NCBI GenBank assembly: GCA_036936605.1
Contig: JAUPFV010000003.1
Coordinates: 102,185,278-102,249,277 of the forward strand
Reading direction: 5' to 3'
DNA: 64,000 bases
Source of the DNA: Limnanthes douglasii subsp. nivea
Taxonomy: Eukaryota; Streptophyta; Magnoliopsida; Brassicales; Limnanthaceae
Shown: in pieces, positions 10,745 through 22,090 of the stretch
Layout: the number at the start of each line of letters is the position of its first letter
Numbering within the stretch: the stretch's first letter is position 1
Made by a program: the position numbers and the translations under genes
The notes under the pieces: model-generated
Database searches by the model: none
The model's input: the letters and a program-made list of their open reading frames with translations, nothing else
Told to the model about the DNA's origin: nothing

Positions 10745-12060
10745 GTAGCCTCCGAGTCCTTGTGCAAGAGAACGAGGGAAAACTATACTGTTAGTACTAC
10801 GGTTGAGCCGTTAATGCTCCGATGGCCAAGTATCTAGGGTCAGTATATCGTGTTATCAGTTGTCTAACATCTAGGGAAATATTTTTCTAATGTTAACAAG
10901 TCGGTCACCAATGATCAGGTATATCTGATGCCCACTTAGTGATACTTTTTTTACCTATTTTCCCGACCTCGAGTGATCTATTTTCCGAAGTGATATGTCT
11001 TTATAGAAATACTGAGACTATTATTTTAGTTATGTGCTTGATGGGCCTTCTTACCTTGCTCGATTATACCAGGCCCATTAGCCTTGTTGAAAAGGAGATC
11101 GTGTCACGGTCTCACACGTGTCTTCTATTTACTAGACGCATGTTGTTTGTGATTCTCAGAGGACTGCCTCTTGAACTACCCGAGGCTCAAATGATTGTTC
11201 CATTTTTCTAGACCTGCAAGAATGTCAGAGCATGACACGAGTCTGCCAATCATTCGAGGCATGTCAACTCGTACTTTTTAAAAAACAAATCTCTAATGCT
11301 CCAGTCGATTGTGCTTCTCCATGAAAGTACCCGTTGAAGAGGAGGTTTCTCTGTAAATACTCTCACAACTTCATTATTCATCCTCATATAGAGAGAGAAA
11401 TAAAGTTTTTTGAGCTCGGTTTTTCTAGAGAGATAAAGTATATTCTCGCATTTGTTTATGAAATTTTCCGCTTTAAGCAAGAAAACTTGTGTTTGGAATA
11501 TACGACTACTTTAATATCTCTAAAAGAGCTGCCGAATACCAAGTTGCGGGTGTAATTGACAACTCCCTAAAAATATATTCTCACATAACTTTATACACTT
11601 CTTTCAACCCTGACCAATACCACTCTTATGAAAAACCCAATCCTTCTTTGCATCCGCCCCCTTTAACTCTTGCCTCGACTCATCAGCTAGGCCCGAATTC
11701 CTCCGCTAATCAAGGTCGACCTTTTTATCCTGACCGGTCCTCTCGCTCAAATCCAAAAAATTCACACGCCAAAACATCTCAATTCTCAATTTTTATCTCT
11801 GGAATATTCAAGTGCCTCAGCGTAGTTTTTGAATGACTGATCGAATATTTTGTTGTATTGCCAAACTATGAGAAATTACGCTTTCGGAGACCCTGTCACG
11901 TGCTCCGAACACCAGGCAAACAACAAGTTTGTTCCAATCTTCAAAACTTTCCCTCCAGGAAACTCATAACTCTCACAGTTCTTATCTGACCCTAAAGTTG
12001 ACCTCGTTAGCTACTATTCGTTCACATGTTCCATTTTCCTGTCAGTTTTTTTATGTTAGG
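10745..12060. other. Unassigned interior segment of element B
   Basis: About 1.3 kb between the 3' LTR and the end of the protease frame, where pol would normally lie. Minus-strand coding is absent. The plus strand holds two modest frames (10939-11211, 90 aa, and 11489-11836, 115 aa, rich in Pro and Ser) and, at 11350-11430, a TATA-like word (tgtaaata) before a CT/GA-rich leader. This resembles the layout of the antisense gene in element C, so a truncated antisense ORF is possible. I do not recognise either protein. Confidence 0.35.
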
Positions 12061-12065
12061 GCCAC

Positions 12066-12890
12066 TTAGTAGCATTTCCTAGCCTTTTCCTGGCTGGTTC
12101 GCACAGTTCCCACTTTATTACCGATCACATACTTTAGATTTCGGTTGACCATCAACGCTACCGCGTGCATTCGTGACAGCCATAATCTCCCAAAAACTAC
12201 ATTATACGAGGTTGGCGCATTTACAACATCAAAAATTAATATTACCTTTTTTTTGAAAGGTCCCTCACCCAACTCTACCACTCCTTCAAATTCTCCAACC
12301 ACTTCGGTCGTAGCCCCTATAAAACCCGCTACGGTCTGCTCTGATCTAAAAATGGCCAGAGGTATTTTGAACTTCGCGTATGTTGTCATGAAGATAATGT
12401 TACTTGAGCTCCTTGTATCAATCATCACTCTCAACACTTCATCACCCGCGATTGCCACTGCGTCTTCATATGGTCCAGTAATGTCTCTCATATCATCGTC
12501 ATCGGAACATAGTATTAGTGATGGATTCCTATATAGGTGGGGCAACGCTCTCGCTTTTAAGTGTGTAAATAAGCTCAGGGTGTGTCTCTTTCGGGAGAAA
12601 TTGGTGATTCTTGCCATAGAATCACCTTCAAAGATAGTTAGCGACTCAAAAAATCTACACAAGTTACTAACCTTTCCTCGGCTCATGGGAGTTATTTCTT
12701 CCACGGCATTGATTATATTCCGATCCTCATTAGGGTCTACATATTTTGTGGCTACAACAAACAAATTGGTGATCTCAGAGATAACCATCGCAGGTTCTTG
12801 CTTCGGTACCATTACGACCTTTCTTAACCCGATGTTCAGTTGAGCTTGCTTCTTCAGAAATATCGTCAACTTTCCATTCTCAATTAACAT
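12066..12890 (-). pseudogene. Element B gag C-terminus and aspartic protease, 274 codons open
   Basis: This is the longest open gypsy frame in the window after MULE2. Residues about 130-150 read DDDDMRDITGPYEDAVAI, the entry to the Tat protease domain. The active-site loop follows as MIDTRSSSNIIF: the usual DTG is DTR, with AGG in place of a Gly codon. Later blocks (GFIGATTEVVGEFEG, FGRLWLSRMHA) and the tail QEKARKCY are typical. The frame stops right after KARKCY, where other family members continue toward RT. A DTG-to-DTR change should abolish protease activity. The 232-codon frame on the opposite strand is a shadow. Confidence 0.8.
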
Positions 12891-12899
12891 CTAAATTTC

Positions 12900-14400
12900 T
12901 ATTTTTAGCGCGATACAATATCTTGTATCATGCCCCACATCTTCATAATACTTGCAGTATTGGTTATTATGATTTTCTCGTGGGATTTGAATAAGGAAAG
13001 GTTCCGAGAAAATGATAAGTTTCTTTACTTTTTTGAAGATGGTCGACACACATTCTAGTTAACTCAGCAAAATGAGCAGGTCGAACCCACTTGTTTGAGA
13101 TGGAACGGGTCATAACTTAAGCATTTACTATCTGATTGTTAATCCTTGCCTATGGGCTACGAGCCTGATGCTCTTGACTGAAAATATCATGTCGCCGGGT
13201 AGGTATTGATTGGTTGAGGCTGTAGGATGGGCATCAGATTATGTTAGTATAACACGACGGTTGCTTGCGCGCTATGTTGTAACTTAGCCGACACCTCATA
13301 CCCTTGGGTCTCCTCAATCAAAATTCAATTTTCAACCTGAGCTAACAAAGCCTAAAAAATAAAGCTTGTTTCTTCGTTACAACCTCCTTCATAGGACCGG
13401 GCAGAAGACCCATTCTAAAAACTGTCAAAATGATATTTTCTTCACAGTGATCTAAATCAGTTTTGGCGTCCACGAAGCATCAGGTGTAGTCCTTCAAACC
13501 CTCACCGATCTTCTGTCTATAGTTGATAATTATATCTCCATTTTCATAGGAATTTTTGCTTCCCACAAACTGTTTTCTAAACATCACCCAAAACATATTT
13601 AAAAAATTATGCAACCTTGTGGAAATCGATTATACCATTTCGAGGCGCGGTCTTTGAAAATTTTCCAGAATGTGTGGCAAAATAGTTTGTCATCGTTATC
13701 AAAGTTCAATATAAAGTTTTTGAACAACTATAAATGATTACCTGGGTTCTTTTCCCATCGTATTTTTCCAGACGGGAGATGTCGAATCGTTTGGGAAGAT
13801 ATCCAGAAAGGATTTTATCAGAAAGCGGACATGACCTCCAGTTACGTCAAATTGTGTACAATCCTTTATCATGTGGGTTAACAAATTGACTACCGATCCT
13901 ATACCCATGGGTCTGACTGCCCATGGGAACTAGACGTGAGTTACAGTGGTTTTCTCTCTTATGTTGACCATCATTGCTCTGTTTTTATCCACGAAGGCAT
14001 GAGCTCTTTTATATATGTTGTTGCTGTTGTGTTTCAACACTCTTGACCGTAAGACATACGGTTTCAGATCTTTTTTATTATTAAAGTCATCTTCTCATTC
14101 TTATGGAATCGGTATTCCTCGTCCGGGGACAAGGACTCATCTGAGTCATATACGGATGAATCACTAAGCTCTCATGTATATTGGCGCTCTAGCTTCTTAT
14201 TCTTCCTTAGCAACCTATTATTTTGTTGCGCAACCTGTTTCGACCTTGCTCAAAGTTTTCCTCTTTTCAACCTTGACTGTGGTTTTTATTCTCTATCGTT
14301 TTCGGGTGATCGCTCTCTTTGAACTCCCAACCTGTTTCTTTTGTTAGATAAGGTCGCTTCCTTCTCAACATTGAGCTTAGTTATATCATCCAAAATTTGA
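12900..14400 (-). pseudogene. Element B gag
   Basis: Minus-strand translation gives, across several frames, SDKILSGYLPKRFDI with RLEKYDGK near 13770-13830, KDRASKWYNRFPQGCI near 13620-13660, FWVMFRKQFVGSKNSY near 13540-13600, and an EGLKDYT block near 13490-13530. This is the standard order of a gypsy gag core. The same blocks are present in element D (46444-46695) and element C (36200-36600). Frameshifts and stops break it. Confidence 0.75.
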
Positions 14401-14612
14401 TGTCTAGTCATAATAAGGGTCGACTAATTTCCTTGCCTCTGTCCATATTTATCGTTATCGTGATGTTACTATTAAGCTTGTTAATCAACGCCCCTCGGAA
14501 TAAAAAAAATTACGGTGACTTCCAATCCCACAACTATTCCCTCTACTGGATCTATGTCCATCTCTCTTTAAGTTTGTGATTTGAGAGAAACTGTCACTAG
14601 GTATCAATTTAT
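14401..14612 (-). other. Element B 5' leader
   Basis: Sequence between the primer-binding site and the start of gag. It holds no open gag-like frame. A 60-codon frame on the plus strand at 14397-14579 is not credible as a gene. Confidence 0.4.
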
Positions 14613-14632
14613 TTTCTGACAAACGGCGGCAC
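14613..14632 (-). promoter_or_regulatory. Element B primer-binding site
   Basis: The minus strand reads GTGCCGCCGTTTGTCAGAAA. It aligns with element D's GTGGCGCCATCTGTAGGAAG (47443-47462), including the following bases (aat/ac then TTG(A/G)TACC). It is separated from the LTR edge by about ten bases. Confidence 0.65.
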
Positions 14633-14643
14633 GGATAGTTTTG

Positions 14644-14960
14644 GGATCTAGAGAGAAACACTGGATTCTAGGGAGAAAAAGTAGTGAAAATTAGTTATTA
14701 GTAATAAATGTTCACCAAACCCCATAAAAAGAATATTATCGTGACCCACATGGGTGATCCACTTTATTCTATTCCAGCACTTTTAATTATTATTTACAAG
14801 ACAAGTCCCGTGGGTCACGGTCCACTTTATTCTATTCCATCACTTTTAATTATTATTTACAAGACAAGTCCTCCCTCTTTCTTAATCTATTATTCTTATT
14901 ACAAACTCAAAATACCCGTGAGCTCTACCGATAAGGTCCGAAGAATTTATGCTTTTATTG
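14644..14960 (-). repeat. Element B 5' LTR, with internal duplication
   Basis: Direct repeat of 10450-10744. Two differences stand out. The block holding the TATA box in the left LTR (10540-10560) is replaced by a shorter sequence here, so this copy lacks a TATA box. A segment of about 60 bp (ccactttattctattcca through acaagacaagtcc) is duplicated in tandem at about 14758-14808 and 14820-14871. Since the 5' LTR drives transcription, this copy probably has a dead promoter. Confidence 0.7.
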
Positions 14961-15440
14961 ATCTTAAAAAACAAATCAATAACATATAAATTCAAAAAAA
15001 AAAAATCAAAGCAATAGAGCTTATGTTTTTGGAGGGGGTATTTCAGATTTATTCACTGTACAAAAAGCGCGAGTTCACCTTAAGAGGATCTCAGTTATCA
15101 GAGGTAGAGCTAGGTTGCCGGTTTTTGGATCATAAAAAGAAAAAAAATAAGATTTGTTTGAAAATATAGAGGTTTAAAACAAAATACTTATATATTCCAC
15201 TAAAATAATTATTAATTGTAAACTATTTTAATTTACTTAAGTTATTTATTTTAATATGATATCAGAAAACTACAAATATACACAGAAATGAAAGGAAGAA
15301 ATCGAAAACTATAAATATATGTTGTATAATATTTCACTAACTAAGAGAAGGAGTTAATAATAATTTACAACCTTAACTTCCAATTTTCAACCACAAAAGT
15401 TTCATCTTTGAACAACATTCTTTCTTGCTCCCTCCAACAT
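14961..15440. other. No gene seen
   Basis: AT-rich spacer with a poly-A run at about 14993-15003. No LTR, coding frame or repeat was recognised. Confidence 0.6.
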
Positions 15441-15449
15441 TAACAAAGA

Positions 15450-16076
15450 ATGGCCCAAATTTCTTTTGGGACAGAACTAGCACGATGGCTGGTTGGAATC
15501 CTCCCCATTGAGTCTTACAAAGAATGGTCAAAATGCAGTTTTTATAACAAAAAATGCAGAAGCGGATTTTGCATAGAATACTTGGGCTCGCTTTTATGTT
15601 GTGTACTGTATCGTGGGATGCAACATAGAGGTCACATGGTGTTGCGGGTATGCCATATTGATCATTGATCAGCAATAACAGTGGCAGAAATCTCGTCACA
15701 TTTTTATATAACTGGTATCCAGAAATAAGAAAACACTGCGCATTAACTGTTTTTATTCCCAAAAAAATATTAGAATGTAAAGTGAGACTTGGTATTTCAT
15801 TAAAATGTTGTGGATTACGGGTCACTGACCCACTTGCAGGATTCTGTTCAATAGAATGTAAAGTAAAACACATATTAGGTGTTACAATCTAAATGAAGAT
15901 GTTGTTGTTGCGACTGCGGCAACAACGACTCAAGAATATCCTTTTGTTCCGACTTACACTTCAACTTCAAGAAACCAGTTGGAAATTGCTTCAAGAAACC
16001 AGTTGGAAAATTTTCAGCAACAAGAAGACTCTGAAAATGCACCTGTGTTAGATCTCCTCTCGGATTCTAAGTAAAT
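15450..16076 (+). pseudogene. PLATZ-like zinc-finger remnant
   Basis: Plus-strand pieces in two frames resemble plant PLATZ zinc-binding proteins, which bind A/T-rich DNA. At 15575-15640 FCIEYLGSLLCC stands where PLATZ has 'FCIDC.GSIC..C', followed by an HR and an RVCHID stretch like 'HR.LQIRRYVYHDV'. At 15800-15860 CCGLRVTDPLAGFCSIECKV matches the last zinc-binding segment 'C..C.R.L.D...FCS..CK(V/L)'. A tail with a 24-bp tandem duplication (ttcaagaaaccagttggaaa twice, about 15968-16015) encodes RNQLEIASRNQLENF and ends at LLSDSK and a stop. Frameshifts and stop codons make it a pseudogene. A 166-codon minus-strand frame over the same bases shows no family features and I treat it as chance. 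Confidence 0.5.
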
Positions 16077-16159
16077 AACATCACATCCTTTTCTTAATTT
16101 TAGTTTAATGAGATGGTAGGATGCTTTTGTTTTGGGATTTTTCATCATTAGACAACTTT

Positions 16160-17765
16160 AGGTTGGATTGCACATGGAGGGAAATCTGAAGATGTTGTTA
16201 GGGATAATAAAAGAGTATGCTCTGTCAAGAACTCCAAGAGCAGAGTATCGCTAAGTCTAAATAATCCTTAGATTGGCTTCTTGAGGATTTTATATCTTTC
16301 TCCATTGAAGAAGGAGAGATAGAATCATCACCATCTTCGATTTCTCCAAGTTCTGTAAGATCTATGCCCAACAATCCTACCTTTGAAAGTGAATTTCCCC
16401 TGCTTTTGGGAAATCAAGAAAACACAATTTGGTTGATCATCCAAGATCAATATCAGAGAAAATCACGAGGATAATCTCCAACCCTACATACGAAAAATCA
16501 AACAACATCAATGACTACAGAAATGGAACAGATCGTGATGCATCAAAGTCTTTTGTTGATATTCTGAAACCAAAAAAATAGGGTTTTGCCCATCAAAATG
16601 TATCTGTTATTCAAGATATGGATCAACTAGTTATTTACTTTGAGAAAGAAGATAGGAAAAACTTCAACAGATATATCTAATCATACTATCATAGGGAAAT
16701 TTTCCTATGGCAAACCCAAGTATGATGTAATTAAAGAGTTTCCGGTCAGGTTTAATTTCTCAAGTCCTTTTAGTGTGTCTCAATGGGATTACAGACATGT
16801 GTTTATCAAATTCAAAATACATAAGATTTGAAAAGTCTATGGTATGGGAACGTCTCGAGAGTGGGTGAAACGATTATGCGCCTAATCAAATGGAGTCCCC
16901 ATTTTTACCCTAAAAACGAGAGCCCTTTAACCCCTGTCTGGGTAACTATTACCAATTTGCCAGAGTTCATGTACAATGAAAGCAGAATTCTTGAAATAGA
17001 GAAGTCTATGGGAACACCTTTAAAATTATGGATCCTCTCGATTAATAGAGTACGTATAATTGTGTTAAATTCTGGGTGGAGTTGGACATATCAAAACCCC
17101 TCATCAGCAATATAAAGATCAAGTTTGGACCTGAGGAAGAGTTTGCTCTGAATTTTATCTATGGTTCTCATCCTAGTTACTGTAATTCTTGCAAGCATAT
17201 CAGACACAATTAAATTGTATGCAAGAAGAAGCTTTTAACTCAACAAGATAAAAATCATGAGAGGGTTGAATATAATAAAAAAAATTACTGATCTGACTAA
17301 TAGGAAAGTGGGTAAAACTCTTCAGCTAAAGTATATCATAATTGATAATGAAAAATCCATGGAAGTGGTGGATCAGAATTATCAAAAAATTGGTGATGAA
17401 ATGCCTAAATTGGGCACAAATGAAAGACAAAAATTCCATTGCAAAAGAAGAAGATCATTCAAAAGACACAACTTTTGTCACTGAAGATAAAAGGCAATTC
17501 AACAATGACCCTGAAATGATTGAGGTATTGCATACCTTCTAGAAAATCTTTGTTTGATGTTAATAAGGTTGATGTTATTAAGGAAACTACTTTTATAACC
17601 AAAGATACCAAGGGTAGCCTCCCTTGTACATATGATGAGAGAGAAAATGATTTTAAGAAAGCACAACACAAGATTAAGAAAATCAAGAATTGGAACAGTA
17701 AGGGGCCAACTTCAACAAAACTTTTACAGCTGAAGAAGGTTGTTAAACCAAAATCAACCAAATGA
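16160..17765 (+). pseudogene. LINE1 ORF1, DUF4283 and zinc-knuckle protein
   Basis: The N-terminal part (16190-16560) is Ser-rich with SMPNNPTFESEFPLLL. The DUF4283 domain runs over 16660-17100 in two frames: ISNHTIIGKFSYGKP, WDYRHVFIKFK, then LIKWSPHFYPKNESPL and PVWVTITNLPE. A CCHC-type knuckle follows at 17165-17230 (YCNSCKHIRHN, then IVC) with one stop inside. The C-terminal part is Lys-rich and ends VVKPKSTK with TGA at 17763-17765. ORF1 proteins bind the element RNA. At least three frame changes disrupt it. Confidence 0.75.
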
Positions 17766-20700
17766 CCATAAAGCTATTGAATTGGAACGTAATGTGGTTG
17801 GGAAACAAGCAAACAATGAGGAAGTTAAAGTCTCTTAAGAGGTTAGAGAAGCCTGCTTTCATGTCCATTCAAGAGCCTGTGATTCATGAATCCAAGATGG
17901 ATGTTGTGGCTAAAAGGATTGCTTATAATCATTTCATTAATAATATTAACAACAAAATTTGGTTGTTTTGGACTGATGACTATAACACTGATGTTACTTG
18001 CAATGAAGAGCAGCTTATCACGGTTAATGTAAGCTATCCTTCATTGAACAAGAATTTTAGACTAACTGTTGTTTATGCTAAGTGTAACAGAACTTAGAGA
18101 CTTGACCTTTGGGATTCTTTAAGAATATTGAGTGATGAAGCTAGTGAATGGATTTTTGTTGCTGATTTTAACACCACTCTTAATACTGAAGAGCAACTAT
18201 CTTGCACCAGAGTTTGTTTGGAGAGTATGGATGACTTCAGCAATACAATTCTTGATTGTAACTTAATGGATGGGGGTTTTTCTGGATCTAAATACATGTG
18301 GACTAATGATAGGAAGTAGAATAGGTTGGACATGATACTCTACAACAACTCCTGGATTAATTACTTTTACAGGACTAAGGTGGTTCACTTGGCCAGGACA
18401 TGCTCTGATCACTCTCCTATATGTGTCTCAATTTCAACCAACCTTGACACTTTTAAGCCCTCTTTTGAGTTCCTTAATATGTGGAATAGACGTCCTAGGT
18501 TTTTAGATACAGTTCAAAGGCGTTGCTCTAGGGCGATGTTGGGGAATCCTCTTCAAAAGTTTTGGTAGAAGCTGAAAAGATTAAAAGAAGATTTGATGGC
18601 ATGGAATAAAAATGACTTTGGCAATGTATTTGATTCCAACAGACAAATTGAGAAGAATATTTTATTCATGGAAGCCAAATATCATGCTACTATAGAAATT
18701 TCACATAAAATATTGCTAGATATGGCTAATGAAACTCACCTGGAGTTGCTTGCGAGGGAAGAGAGCTTCTGGGAGCAAAAGACTCACACATTGTGGCTGA
18801 AATTCCTTGACATCCTTTTTTCACAATTTAGTTAAAAATGGATAAAAGGAATAAGATACACAAAATTTGGGATGGTAGTCAATGGTTGGAGGAGTAGGAT
18901 TCAATCAGCAACTGAGTCATATCATATTTTCAAACTCTTTTAAACTCTCACAACAATAGTACAGATTATGTTGATGTTTCTGATGTAATTCCTAAACTGG
19001 TCTATGATGAGGATAATGAAAGGCTAGTTGAGATACCTACTAATGATGAAATCTAAAAGGTTATATGTGATCTAAAACCTAATAAAGTTGTAGGGCCTCA
19101 TGGTTTCAATGGGATGTTTTATAAGGATTGTTGGTCTATTTTTCGAGGTGATTTATGTGCTGTATTAAAGAAATCTTTAAAAGAACCAGAATTACTACTA
19201 GGGTGCTTGCTTATGTGATCTGTCTAATCCCTAAAGTTACGTCTCCTAAATTATGGAAGGATTTTTGTCCAATCAGTTTAACTACTCTCCTAAACAGAAT
19301 TTATTCTAAAGTCATTATCAAAAGGCTGGCTACGATTCTCCTTAAGCTAATTTTAGAGGAGCAAGGATCTTTTGTCACTAACAGGAGTATTCACGAGAAT
19401 ATACTCATTACTCAAGAATTATGATGCGACCTTAAACTAAAAACAAAAGGAAACAACAACCTTATCATGAAGATTGATATAAAGAAGGCATTTGACAAGC
19501 TTTCTCATGGGTTTCCTTAATAAACTCTCAAATCTTTTGGGTTTGGTTCTATTTTTATTGATATTATAAACAAAAATATCATGACCAGTCACTTCTCTCT
19601 TATTATTAATGGTGCAACAAAGGGTTTCTTCAGGTCAAATCAGGGTCTGAGACAGAGGATCCTCTGTCTCCCAGTTTGTTCATTCTTGCTAAGGAGTATC
19701 TGATTCGCGGGCTTAAGAAGATCAATAATGAACACAAATCAGTAAGATACAAGGCAAGAGGGGATCTTTGCATACCTTGTTTGGCTTTTTTTGACGATTT
19801 CATCATCTTCTGTAATAACTCAGCTAATTCAGATTGTAAAGTATCTCAGTTCCTATCCCATTATCAAAAAATCTATAATCAGAACATTAATAAAGGCAAG
19901 TTCAAGCTGATTGTTGCTGAAAATATGACTTATCAAAGTATAATTGCTGTTGAAAGGAGTCTGTGAATAAATCATAGTTTTATGCCTTTCAAATACTTGG
20001 AGGTGATGATTAGCAACAAGAGCAGAATCAGTCACTTTGACAACTTAGTTTCAAGGATCAGGGAGAGAGTTATTGAGTGGGATATCTGCACTCTCTCTTT
20101 TGGTGGGAGGTTAATACTAATACAGTATTTTTTATTTGTTCTGTCTTTATACTACATTCAGAATAAAATTATCTCTAAAGTTGTAACAATGAGAATTGAA
20201 AAATTATACAATAAGTTTTTATAGGGTAAGAAGACAAAAACTAAAACAATTAACTGGTCTACGTGGGACAAGCTTTGTAAGCCTTATTCTGAAAGGGGAA
20301 TCAATGTCAGAAATATTGGAACCTTACAGGAGACATACTCTTATAAGCGATGGTTCATTTTCTGAACAAACAAAACTCTATGGTCAAGACTAATGAGTCT
20401 ATCTATTGCAAAAACCATCATCCTATAGTTGCACCTATAGCACGCAGAAGATCAAGAGTTTGGACCAAAATTATTGAGGTCAGGGATAAAGCATACAAGC
20501 TTATTTTCTAGATTCCTGGATGCGGTGAAATAGATTTTAGGCTTGATAGAGGGTGCACATAAAGGGCTTTAATACATTTCAATGATGGTGGTGACAGGGA
20601 CTTCTATCTAAACACAAAAATCTGCAACTTCTGGATTAATGATAGATGGGATATGAATAAACTTAATAATATTGTCCCTGAGCCAGTGAACTCTAATATC

Positions 20701-21749
20701 CTAAAGTTCAAACTTAATAACAGTTCAGATAAAATCATGTGGGCATTGACTCCTGATGGGAAGTTTAAGACAAAGAAAACATGGAACACAATCAGAAATC
20801 AAGGGAATGAGTCTAACCTTTGTAGGAAAACTTAGATATCTGTAACACCCAAGAAGTGTTCCTTTTTCCTATGGAGGGCTTTGTTGAATTGGTTTCCATC
20901 AGATGTAAATTTGCAGAGATGAAAAATCCAGTTGGCTTCAAAATGCCAATTTTTTGGCAATCAAGAGAGTTCAAATCACGACATGGTCCAATGCAATCAA
21001 TAATAGACTGTATGGAACCACTTCAGTTCTATATTAGGAATTAAAATCTCCATAAATATGATTGTGCAACATCTAGTCCGTACCTGGTATTGGTCTTCGA
21101 CTAAATCTTGCAGCATAAGATCGATTTTTCCTGCAATTATAGCTTGGGAAATTTGGAGAGCAAGGAATCAAAAAAACACCAGAAAACTCACACTACTCCA
21201 GCATCTTTGATCGATTATGTGACTCGAATTATATTTGGGCTAAATAACTCAAATCTTCTCAGAAAGAAAAATTGGGGGAAGGATATCAATGTAGCATATT
21301 CTTTGGGTTGCAATGTTCAGTATTTAAAGCAGATGGTACCTATTTCTCTCAAATGGTCTGCTCCCAAGCTCAACTGGTACAAATTGAACACTGACAGAGC
21401 TTCACTGGCATCAGGTGCGTCCAGTCGCGGAGGTGTGATAAGAAATCACGAAGGCACCATAATAAAAGGTTTTGGGAGAACTTATGAAAATAACTCAGCA
21501 TTGGTAGCAGAAACAAGAGCTCTATTTGACGGGTTGCTCTTATGCAAAACTCTGAACATTAAGGAGTTAGACATTAAAGTGGATTCTAGCACACTAGTAG
21601 ACCTGATTGGAAGTGGCAAATCAATCTGGTTCTTAGATCCGTTCTTAAGCTACTGCGGGAAATTGATAAGCTCTGAAATGATGATCAAACACATATTCCG
21701 GGAGCAGAACAAGGCTGCAGATTGGGTGGCTAGCATGCGTTGCAAGTAA
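17762..21749 (+). pseudogene. LINE1 ORF2, endonuclease / reverse transcriptase / RNase H
   Basis: The ATG at 17762 overlaps the ORF1 stop (ATGA). The protein opens MTIKLLNWNVMWLGN and VIHES, the start of an APE-type endonuclease, continuing to CSDHSPI at about 18400. In-frame TAG stops lie at 18095-18097, 18317-18319 and 18566-18568. RT runs from about 19020 (EIPTNDEI, KVVGPHGFNGMFYKDCW) through DIKKAFDK (about 19480) to the catalytic box AFFDDFIIF at 19786-19812, where both Asp are kept. The RNase H at 21340-21740 keeps LNTD, the E in VAETRAL, VDSS and AADW, all four acidic positions. Several frameshifts separate these parts. Confidence 0.85.
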
Positions 21750-22090
21750 AAAGAAACTTAAGCTTCAACCATAATTCTACTCTTAATAGCTTAAGAGCAA
21801 TTGTCTTCCTGAAGAGCACTAGATTAGGTTACATCAGATAATCTGAAGGAAATTGAAGGGTTTTGATAAATTGGGGCTTTTAGCTATAGTGCTATGATGA
21901 TGGAAATCGTCCATAAATTTGGAGACTTGTAATTGCAGCTGGGTTGATTTGGTTTGTTAAATATGGTGTGAGACTGAAGACAAAGGTCGTTCTTTACTTC
22001 ATTTTTGTTTTCTGCGAAAACTTCAAAGCTTGTTAATAAGCCCGGTAACTTCCGAGGTTTATTAATGTTGACGTATATATAAAAAAAGTT
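21750..22090 (+). other. LINE1 3' UTR and end
   Basis: Non-coding tail after the RNase H stop. It ends in a short A-run after tattaatgttgacgtatata, as expected for a plant LINE tail. No target duplication could be recognised. Confidence 0.55.

Larger units (their letters stand above)
10450..14960 (-). mobile_element. Element B: short Tat-like gypsy derivative without RT or integrase
   Basis: Two direct repeats of about 300 bp (10450-10744 and about 14644-14960) bound a 3.9-kb interior. Read on the minus strand, it has a primer-binding site next to the right LTR, then gag, then a protease frame of 274 codons, and a polypurine tract next to the left LTR. There is no RT, RNase H or integrase between protease and 3' LTR. 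It therefore looks like a non-autonomous derivative of the same family as element D. No clear 5-bp target duplication was found (taaca on the left, atctt on the right). Confidence 0.75.
16077..22090 (+). mobile_element. LINE1: plant L1-type non-LTR retrotransposon, near full length
   Basis: ORF1 (DUF4283-type with zinc knuckle) is followed by an overlapping ORF2 (endonuclease, reverse transcriptase, terminal RNase H), then a 3' UTR ending in TATATAAAAAAA at about 22077-22089. This is the layout of plant L1 elements. The 5' end is not sharply defined; it lies between the PLATZ-like remnant and about 16190. Stops and frameshifts in ORF2 make it inactive. Confidence 0.85.

Noticed and set aside
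12145..12843. 232-codon plus-strand frame
   Set aside because: It is the reverse strand of element B's protease frame, which has clear family motifs; the plus-strand protein has none.
15373..15873. 166-codon minus-strand frame
   Set aside because: Overlaps the PLATZ-like pieces on the other strand and shows no recognisable pattern or sensible start context.
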